Origin: Bacteroidota bacterium
GTDB lineage: Bacteria; Bacteroidota; Bacteroidia; Bacteroidales; VadinHA17
Assembly (NCBI GenBank): GCA_030613125.1
Contig: JAUWMO010000080.1
Span: 1-11,532, forward strand
DNA length: 11,532 nt
Direction: 5' to 3'
In this document: positions 7,150 to 11,532 of the stretch, one piece after another
Layout of the letters: each line of letters starts with the position of its first letter
How positions within the stretch are numbered: the first letter of the stretch is position 1
Program-made: the position numbers and the translations under genes
Notes under the pieces: generated by a model
The model's input: the letters and a program-made list of their open reading frames with translations, nothing else
What the model was told of the DNA's origin: nothing
Database searches by the model: none

Positions 7150-7264
7150 AAAAACACAAAGAATTCGCATATCTTTTCTTGTAAACAGCTTATATTCAAA
7201 CACAAAAATCTATTGCTTATAACGAACTTACGTTAATTACCTTAAATAAAGGATTTTCTGTTTC

Positions 7265-7666
7265 TCAAAAATAAATCTTTTTTGTTAACCGGGTTAATAA
7301 TCTCCTTATATTGATGTGATAGTTGAAATAAACTGAACAAGCCAAGGCAATGAGATACAGTATTAAGGTGAATTTATCAGTAACTGATTGTGAAACCTCC
7401 AGCTTAAAAAATGTTTCTATAAGGTATTGAATATAAGACAAAGGTAAGTCTGTCTTGCCAATTTTATACAAAACTTCATAATGCCAGTCAGTAAGTGGAC
7501 AATAACCCATACCATAAAAGATACCCAACAGAAACCAGCTTGCCCCTGTTAAGGACAGGGTGATAAGGTTCGCTTTCCTGACCGGTTTCCATATCCAGCC
7601 GAACAGATTAAAGAGGATTAGAAAAGTATGGAAAATAATAAAAAAAATATTTAAAAAAGCATACAT
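7265..7666 (-). CDS. Small membrane protein resembling DUF2784
   Basis: A 133-residue protein with three or four hydrophobic segments: about 3-25, 33-55 and near the C-terminus (FTLILYLIALACSVYF), followed by a basic tail. His13 in the first segment and CPLT (56-59) just after the second match what I recall of DUF2784 membrane proteins, whose function is unknown. I start it at ATG 7664-7666. The same frame extends to a TTG at 7691-7693, but that codon lies inside a sequence that reads as the -7 promoter box, so the longer form is unlikely. The stop codon of the upstream oxidoreductase gene is about 130 bp away with a hairpin between, suggesting a separate transcript. The family assignment is from pattern memory and is moderately sure. 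Confidence 0.72.
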   Translation of the reverse strand: MYAFLNIFFIIFHTFLILFNLFGWIWKPVRKANLITLSLTGASWFLLGIFYGMGYCPLTDWHYEVLYKIGKTDLPLSYIQYLIETFFKLEVSQSVTDKFTLILYLIALACSVYFNYHINIRRLLTRLTKKIYF

Positions 7667-7690
7667 GGTTCTTTGGTAAACAACCAATAC

Positions 7691-7698
7691 CAAAGGTA
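7691..7698 (-). promoter_or_regulatory. Candidate -7 box upstream of the DUF2784-like gene
   Basis: The minus strand reads TACCTTTG, an exact TAnnTTTG match, 24 bp upstream of the chosen ATG. The -33 position (about 19 bp upstream) has ATG rather than TTG, so the upstream element is weak. A start near 7684 would leave a leader of about 18 nt and would exclude the upstream TTG start codon. Confidence 0.4.
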
Positions 7699-7750
7699 AT
7701 GACTTTATTTTCTATAGCATAAGTAAAAACCATCTTTCCGGCAGGCTGGT

Positions 7751-7773
7751 AACCCTGTCTAAAAGACAAGGTT
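7751..7773 (-). terminator. Hairpin after the oxidoreductase gene, possible terminator
   Basis: Ten-base arms AACCCTGTCT (7751-7760) and AGACAAGGTT (7764-7773) pair with a single G-T type mismatch round a three-base loop, 25 bp beyond the oxidoreductase stop codon. On the minus strand no T-run follows; on the plus strand TTTTCT does, but no plus-strand gene precedes it. It plausibly ends the RidA-CstA-oxidoreductase transcript. Confidence 0.4.
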
Positions 7774-7798
7774 TTCTATGTAAGATGAACTGGTAGCT

Positions 7799-8821
7799 TT
7801 ACCAATGAAGCACCACCTTTCCGATTGACTTTCTCATTTCAAAATATTCATGAGCACTGGCAATATCAACTGCATCAAACTCTTTTCCAATATGTGGCCT
7901 GATTTCATCCTTAGACGCCAGATCAACAACATTATGTAAAGTACGTTGCATGATTTCAGGTTTAAAATCTGCAATTTTCAACATATTAACTCCTATTACT
8001 CCTGATGATTTCATTAATAGTCCAACAGGGTGAAAAAAGCCAAAGTCCATCATCAGTCTGATCCCGGAAATAAATCCTTTCCTCCTGTTCAATTGATCAG
8101 AAGCACCGTATGTTATTATCCTGCCACCATAATCAAGAAGGGATTTATCCTTCTTAAATGATTTGCCTCCAACCGGGTCAAAAATAACATCAGCTTTTTT
8201 ATCACCGAGTAATTTTGGTATCTCCTCCGCAAAATCATACTTTCTGTAATTAATTGCATACTCCACTCCCGATTCTTTTAAAAAGTTTATCTTCTCTTCT
8301 GATCCTGCAGTTCCAATCACAATACAACCCCTTCGATGAGCAAGCTGGGTAATAGCAATTCCTACTCCACCAGCTGCGGCATGGACCAGAACATACTCTC
8401 CTTTCTTCACATTTGCCATATCATAGGCAGCAAAGTATGCTGTACAGTATTGGGTAGAAAGCGCTGTACCAATTCCATTACCAATTTCCTCCGGAAGTAT
8501 TGCCACGGCTCTTGCATCAGTTTTGGCATATTCAGCATAAGCTCCAAAACGGGTAAAGGCCACAACCCTTTGTCCTTCCTTTAAATCAACTACTTCAGAG
8601 CCTGCTCTTTCGATCCTGCCAACAACTTCATAACCAAGCACACATGGTATTGGTGGAGCAGCCCTGTACAAACCCCTTCTTGCCATTACATCGGCAAAGT
8701 TTAAACCAAATGATTCAACCCTGATCAGAACCTCACCAGGAGATATATCGGGAATCACTGAATCAGAAATCCGGAATGCTTCAGCAGCATTTCCATATTT
8801 AATCAGTTGAATTGCTTTCAT
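7799..8821 (-). CDS. NADPH-dependent quinone oxidoreductase, VAT-1-like MDR family
   Basis: Cytoplasmic medium-chain reductase predicted to use NADPH to reduce quinones or related unsaturated carbonyls. The N-terminal catalytic domain contains VESFGLNFADVMARRGLY (35-52), the quinone-reductase/VAT-1 signature, followed by a PCVLGYEVVGRIERAG stretch. The nucleotide-binding motif VHAAAGGVG is at 146-154. The cysteine cluster and catalytic zinc ligands of zinc alcohol dehydrogenases are absent, as expected for this branch. The C-terminal half (GVIGVNMLKIAD, then IRPHIGKEF and GKVVLHW) resembles vertebrate VAT-1 and its bacterial relatives more than crotonyl-CoA reductases. The length of 340 residues is normal. 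It starts 14 bp after the CstA gene and is probably cotranscribed with it. The physiological substrate cannot be read from sequence. Confidence 0.9.
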   Translation of the reverse strand: MKAIQLIKYGNAAEAFRISDSVIPDISPGEVLIRVESFGLNFADVMARRGLYRAAPPIPCVLGYEVVGRIERAGSEVVDLKEGQRVVAFTRFGAYAEYAKTDARAVAILPEEIGNGIGTALSTQYCTAYFAAYDMANVKKGEYVLVHAAAGGVGIAITQLAHRRGCIVIGTAGSEEKINFLKESGVEYAINYRKYDFAEEIPKLLGDKKADVIFDPVGGKSFKKDKSLLDYGGRIITYGASDQLNRRKGFISGIRLMMDFGFFHPVGLLMKSSGVIGVNMLKIADFKPEIMQRTLHNVVDLASKDEIRPHIGKEFDAVDIASAHEYFEMRKSIGKVVLHW

Positions 8822-8835
8822 TTTTGTTATTTAAA

Positions 8836-10581
8836 TTAATTTATCAATTCACTTTCATGAGTTTTCATCACACCCTTCCTGATTCTGAATAAAGAACTAA
8901 CACTGCTAACAAGCAGCCATATTGTTAATGTAAGAATTAATACCGAAAGAACTGCCAGAACAGAGTCATTTTCCCTGGTAAACTCAATCAAATTCTGAAT
9001 CATAGCCCAAACAGTAATTATAAGCACAAAGATCATTGGGATAAAAGTGAATAACACATTCTTTTTTTTCTGGATCAAATAAACAGAAACTATAGCCAGA
9101 GCCAGTGCAGCAAGTAATTGATTTAGGGAACCAAACATGGGCCAGAGGTCCAAAGCTCCTTTTGCTGCAGGTTTCGAAAAGGCAAGCAAGGCCGCTGCCA
9201 AAACAACTATAAAAGTAGCAACATACCGGTTACCAAGAGGTTTGATTACCTTACCGCTGCGTTTCGTAAATATCTCCTGTAAAGAAAGACGTTGGATCCG
9301 GGTTGCTGAATCCAGGGTAGTATTGGCGAAACTAACAATAAAGACAGCAATTATTGCCCTTCCAACATTTGTAGGTATTTTAAGGCTTCCGAACAGATTG
9401 GCAGAACCATCAACAAAAGCAGATAGTTTAGCTTCAAGGCCGGAAGCTGATGCCCATGTGCTGTAATGTTCATTAAATGCATCAGGGTTCCCCATTCCTA
9501 AACCACCAGCCACGGCCATTAAGACAAGAACGGCCAATAAACTTTCCAACAACATCCCACCATATCCAATAAACAAAGTGTCAGATTCCTTATCTACCTG
9601 TTTTACTGTTGTACCTGAACTGGCTAATGAATGAAAACCGGAAATAGCTCCACAAGCAACTGTGATAAAAAGTAAAGGTGCAAGCGGAGGAATATCACTG
9701 GACGGAGCGGTTGCTGCAGGATTAAATGCAGGTGCTGTAATTGGAGGGTGAGCAACAACAAGTCCAAGAAATAATAATCCCATTGCAACTAACAATTGAT
9801 GGGAATTTATATAATCACGAGGTTGCAACAGTTTCTGTACCGGTACGGTTGATGCAAAGAAAACATAAACCAACAAAACTAAAACCCAGGCAGATATAGC
9901 AAGGTTTTTTGCCTTTTCCGGATCCTCTGTAAGGGAATTAAAAAAAGGAGTTAGCCTTATTGGAAACCAGACCCCTATCACAACAGTTACATACATGAGG
10001 ATAACAGCAATGATTGAATAAACAAGATCATTTTTACCTTTTTGGATCTGCAATCCAAGCCATACAGCTATAGGGATCTGCATCCATACAGGAAACACTG
10101 CAGAAGGATATTGCTCAAATAAAAGCCCTACAATCATCGCAAATACAGAGATCACAATCAATAGAAGGAATTGCATGATAAACTGGAAGGCATAACGGGT
10201 GCTTGGGCTAATGATATCTCCCGTAAGTTCACCTATAGTTTTACCTTTATTTCTGGCTGAGATAACCAGGGTTGTGAAATCATGAACCGCGCCCATAAGG
10301 ATAGAACCCAGAAATACCCAGATAAATGCCGGCAACCAACCCCAAATAATGCCAATTGCCGGACCAACAATAGGTCCCAAACCAGCAATAGTTGTAAAAT
10401 GATGCCCGAAAATGATATGCTTTTTAGTTGGGACATAATCCACGCCATCTTGTAATTCATGAGAAGGCATTGAGTTTTGATCTGACAAATTGAAAATCTT
10501 TTTTGCCAGAAACTTACCATAAGTTCTGTATGCTAAAATATAACCTGTAAATGCCAGCAAAACCAACAATAATGAATTCAT
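8836..10581 (-). CDS. cstA: CstA-family carbon starvation transporter (short form)
   Basis: Inner-membrane carrier of the CstA family, members of which import pyruvate or take part in peptide uptake during carbon limitation. The signature block is intact: DGVDYVPTKKHIIFGHHFTT at about 45-64, GLGPIVGPAIG (67-77) and GAVHDF (97-102). Later conserved parts include SGFHSLASSGTT and SFANTTLDSATRIQRLSLQE. There are well over ten hydrophobic segments, starting at residue 3. At 581 residues it is shorter than E. coli CstA (about 700), as in the compact form common outside enterobacteria; I see no sign of truncation. The gene sits 43 bp after the RidA gene and 14 bp before the oxidoreductase, within an apparent three-gene operon. 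A CstA-type pyruvate role next to an imine deaminase is suggestive, but the substrate is inferred from the family. Confidence 0.95.
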   Translation of the reverse strand: MNSLLLVLLAFTGYILAYRTYGKFLAKKIFNLSDQNSMPSHELQDGVDYVPTKKHIIFGHHFTTIAGLGPIVGPAIGIIWGWLPAFIWVFLGSILMGAVHDFTTLVISARNKGKTIGELTGDIISPSTRYAFQFIMQFLLLIVISVFAMIVGLLFEQYPSAVFPVWMQIPIAVWLGLQIQKGKNDLVYSIIAVILMYVTVVIGVWFPIRLTPFFNSLTEDPEKAKNLAISAWVLVLLVYVFFASTVPVQKLLQPRDYINSHQLLVAMGLLFLGLVVAHPPITAPAFNPAATAPSSDIPPLAPLLFITVACGAISGFHSLASSGTTVKQVDKESDTLFIGYGGMLLESLLAVLVLMAVAGGLGMGNPDAFNEHYSTWASASGLEAKLSAFVDGSANLFGSLKIPTNVGRAIIAVFIVSFANTTLDSATRIQRLSLQEIFTKRSGKVIKPLGNRYVATFIVVLAAALLAFSKPAAKGALDLWPMFGSLNQLLAALALAIVSVYLIQKKKNVLFTFIPMIFVLIITVWAMIQNLIEFTRENDSVLAVLSVLILTLTIWLLVSSVSSLFRIRKGVMKTHESELIN

Positions 10582-10624
10582 GATACAGCTGTCTTAACAA
10601 ATTAAATCATCTCAGTAACAATAA

Positions 10625-11044
10625 CTACTTAACAGCTATGGATGAAATTTCAATATCTGCATCCAAAGGTAACCGGGCCACCTCAACTGCAACCCGTGCT
10701 GGGTACTTTCCATTAAAAAACCCTGCATACACCTCATTGACAGCCTTGTAATTATTCAAATCCTTAAGATAAATCGTGCATTTTACAAGATTTGAGTAAT
10801 CCATATCATTTTTCTTTAATATTGCCCCAATATTATGCATCACTACTTTTGTAGCCTCCCTGATATCATCCTTCACCAATTCACCGGTTTTGGGGTCAAT
10901 AGGTATTTGACCTGCCAGATAAAGTGTATTCCCAGCCATAACGTATTGGCTATATGGGGCTATAGGTTTCGGTGCATCTTTAGTTTGGCCATATGATATC
11001 AGATACAAAGGCAACAGTAAAATAAAAGGTATTAAACGTTTCAC
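10625..11044 (-). CDS. ridA: Exported RidA/YjgF/UK114-family protein
   Basis: Rid proteins hydrolyse reactive enamine or imine intermediates from PLP enzymes to 2-keto acids. Here the core is intact: PIAPYSQ with Tyr31, GQIPIDPKTGEL, PARVAVEVARLP with the key Arg117, and IEISSIAV with Glu132 at the position of E. coli Glu120. Two active-site neighbours differ from E. coli RidA: Ser30 is Ala44, and Cys107 is Ala119. Residues 1-20 (MKRLIPFILLLPLYLISYGQ) are a clear signal peptide, which typical cytosolic RidA lacks; the mature part matches the usual length of about 120. The start codon is GTG at 11042-11044; an in-frame stop lies a few codons upstream, and no internal ATG would keep the leader. 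It heads the probable RidA-CstA-oxidoreductase operon. A trimeric structure and activity are inferred from the family. Confidence 0.93.
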   Translation of the reverse strand: MKRLIPFILLLPLYLISYGQTKDAPKPIAPYSQYVMAGNTLYLAGQIPIDPKTGELVKDDIREATKVVMHNIGAILKKNDMDYSNLVKCTIYLKDLNNYKAVNEVYAGFFNGKYPARVAVEVARLPLDADIEISSIAVK

Positions 11045-11114
11045 TAGAATAAATATTAGTTAAACAACTGTAAATATGATAATTACATTCTTTATTTTAA
11101 TCTTATCATTTCTG

Positions 11115-11188
11115 TTTCCGTGGAACCCTCATAAAATTTACTCATTTTCTTTTGTTTTGGTTTGGCAGGATGAGGGTTTCATTGGAAA
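11115..11188. repeat. Imperfect inverted repeat with ACCCTCAT/ATGAGGGT arms
   Basis: Left arm TTTCCGTGGAACCCTCAT (11115-11132) is complementary to right arm ATGAGGGTTTCATTGGAAA (11170-11188) apart from a one-base length difference and a mismatch; the inner nine bases AACCCTCAT pair perfectly. The spacer is 37 bp. It could be a folded RNA leader, paired sites, or the ends of a small decayed element. Confidence 0.5.
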
Positions 11189-11261
11189 GAAATTTGGTTT
11201 CGACCTTTAAAAATAGAAAAAAGGTTGGAGATTCTTATCTTGAATGATATAATTAACTTAA

Positions 11262-11378
11262 TATCTTCAAATTGAATTAGATGATATCAATAGTGGCAAA
11301 GGAAAATTTCATTCACTTGATGAACTTGAGTCTCGTTTAGATAATGCCATATGCAAACCGGCAATCGATTTATTTTGA
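11262..11378 (+). pseudogene. Possible remnant of a small gene, antitoxin-like C-terminus
   Basis: A frame of 38 codons ends at TGA 11376-11378 and contains ELDDINSGKGKFHSLDELES followed by RLDNAICKP, which looks protein-like and recalls the 'hxSLDELE' tails of small antitoxin-type proteins. It is preceded by an in-frame TAA at 11259-11261 and has no ATG or GTG at a sensible place, so at most it is the end of a broken gene. The resemblance is from pattern memory only and a chance open frame is possible. Confidence 0.25.
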
Positions 11379-11403
11379 TAACCCGGATATAAGAGATCTG
11401 ATA

Positions 11404-11500
11404 ATGAATCTCCCCGCCGTGCTCCGTCGCTGTCCGCGTGTCGCCGTAGCTTTAGCGGAGGCACAAGCTATGGCGCAAGCGACAAGCGGTGGGGAATATA
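11404..11500. repeat. GC-rich palindromic repeat element
   Basis: A GC-rich island in an AT-rich setting. Outer arms TCCCCGCCG (11411-11419) and CGGTGGGGA (11487-11495) pair with one wobble, and inner arms GCCGTAGCTT (11443-11452) and AAGCTATGGC (11465-11474) pair with one wobble round a 12-base loop. The nested pairing suggests a structured dispersed repeat rather than coding DNA. The AGCTTTAGCGGAGGC core resembles one I associate with Bacteroidetes intergenic regions. Confidence 0.6.
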
Positions 11501-11532
11501 ACCCTGTAAGATCCCGACGTGCTATGTTACTT

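Larger units (their letters stand above)
11045..11532. other. Intergenic region upstream of the RidA gene, no confident gene
   Basis: About 490 bp to the right edge. The first 60 bp presumably carry the RidA promoter, but I see no clear TTG/TAnnTTTG pair. Further on lie an imperfect inverted repeat (11115-11188), a short protein-like frame without a start (11262-11378) and a GC-rich palindromic element (about 11404-11500). A frame from ATG 11344 stays open to the window edge but runs through the palindrome, and I do not call it. Confidence 0.6.

Noticed and set aside
7691..7693. TTG as the start codon of the DUF2784-like gene
   Set aside because: It sits inside a -7 promoter match, and a good ATG lies 27 bases downstream, just before the first membrane segment.
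8336..8584. Plus-strand 82-codon frame opposite the oxidoreductase
   Set aside because: Antisense shadow of the cofactor-binding domain coding region.
9137..9466. Plus-strand 109-codon open frame
   Set aside because: Antisense to the conserved membrane region of the CstA gene, with a composition expected from a shadow frame.
10233..10520. Minus-strand 95-codon frame overlapping the CstA start region
   Set aside because: It is the CstA sequence in another frame; the CstA signature block lies in the main frame here.

Overview
The window reads as a chromosomal stretch from an AT-rich member of the Bacteroidota, probably a Bacteroidales-like lineage. The reasons are the protein families present (family C69 dipeptidase with a signal peptide, patatin fused to a BamA-type barrel, secreted RidA and glutathione peroxidase), the weak or absent Shine-Dalgarno sequences, a promoter fitting the Bacteroidetes TTG/TAnnTTTG pattern, and intergenic repeats of a kind I associate with Bacteroidetes genomes. 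The exact taxon cannot be fixed by eye.

Layout. Minus strand 1-2601: a C69-family dipeptidase followed 9 bp later by a threonine aldolase that runs off the left edge. Positions 2602-3072 are a divergent intergenic region with a four-copy 12-bp tandem repeat and a good candidate promoter. Plus strand 3073-5929: a 62-residue putative zinc-binding protein, a 730-residue patatin/POTRA/beta-barrel protein (type Vd secretion architecture) and a 111-residue stand-alone PAS protein. Positions 5930-6443 lie between convergent genes and are filled with G/A-rich word repeats and copies of a TTTGTCATTTCGA-type repeat. Minus strand 6444-11044: exported glutathione peroxidase, a small membrane protein resembling DUF2784, a VAT-1-like quinone oxidoreductase, a CstA-family transporter and an exported RidA protein. 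Positions 11045-11532 contain no confident gene but hold an imperfect inverted repeat, a short possible gene remnant and a GC-rich palindromic element.

How the genes may work together. The pair at the left (dipeptide hydrolysis, then cleavage of threonine-type beta-hydroxy amino acids to glycine plus aldehyde) and the RidA-CstA-oxidoreductase run at the right (imine deamination, pyruvate or peptide uptake, reduction of reactive carbonyls or quinones) both fit peptide and amino-acid catabolism. This is inference from families and spacing. The plus-strand cluster is built round a predicted outer-membrane lipase. No mobile element with a transposase, CRISPR array, rRNA or tRNA is visible. I do not see a clear new multi-gene system; the most unusual items are the 12-bp tandem repeat between divergent genes, the small CxxC/CxxH protein, the secreted RidA, and the dense intergenic repeats.
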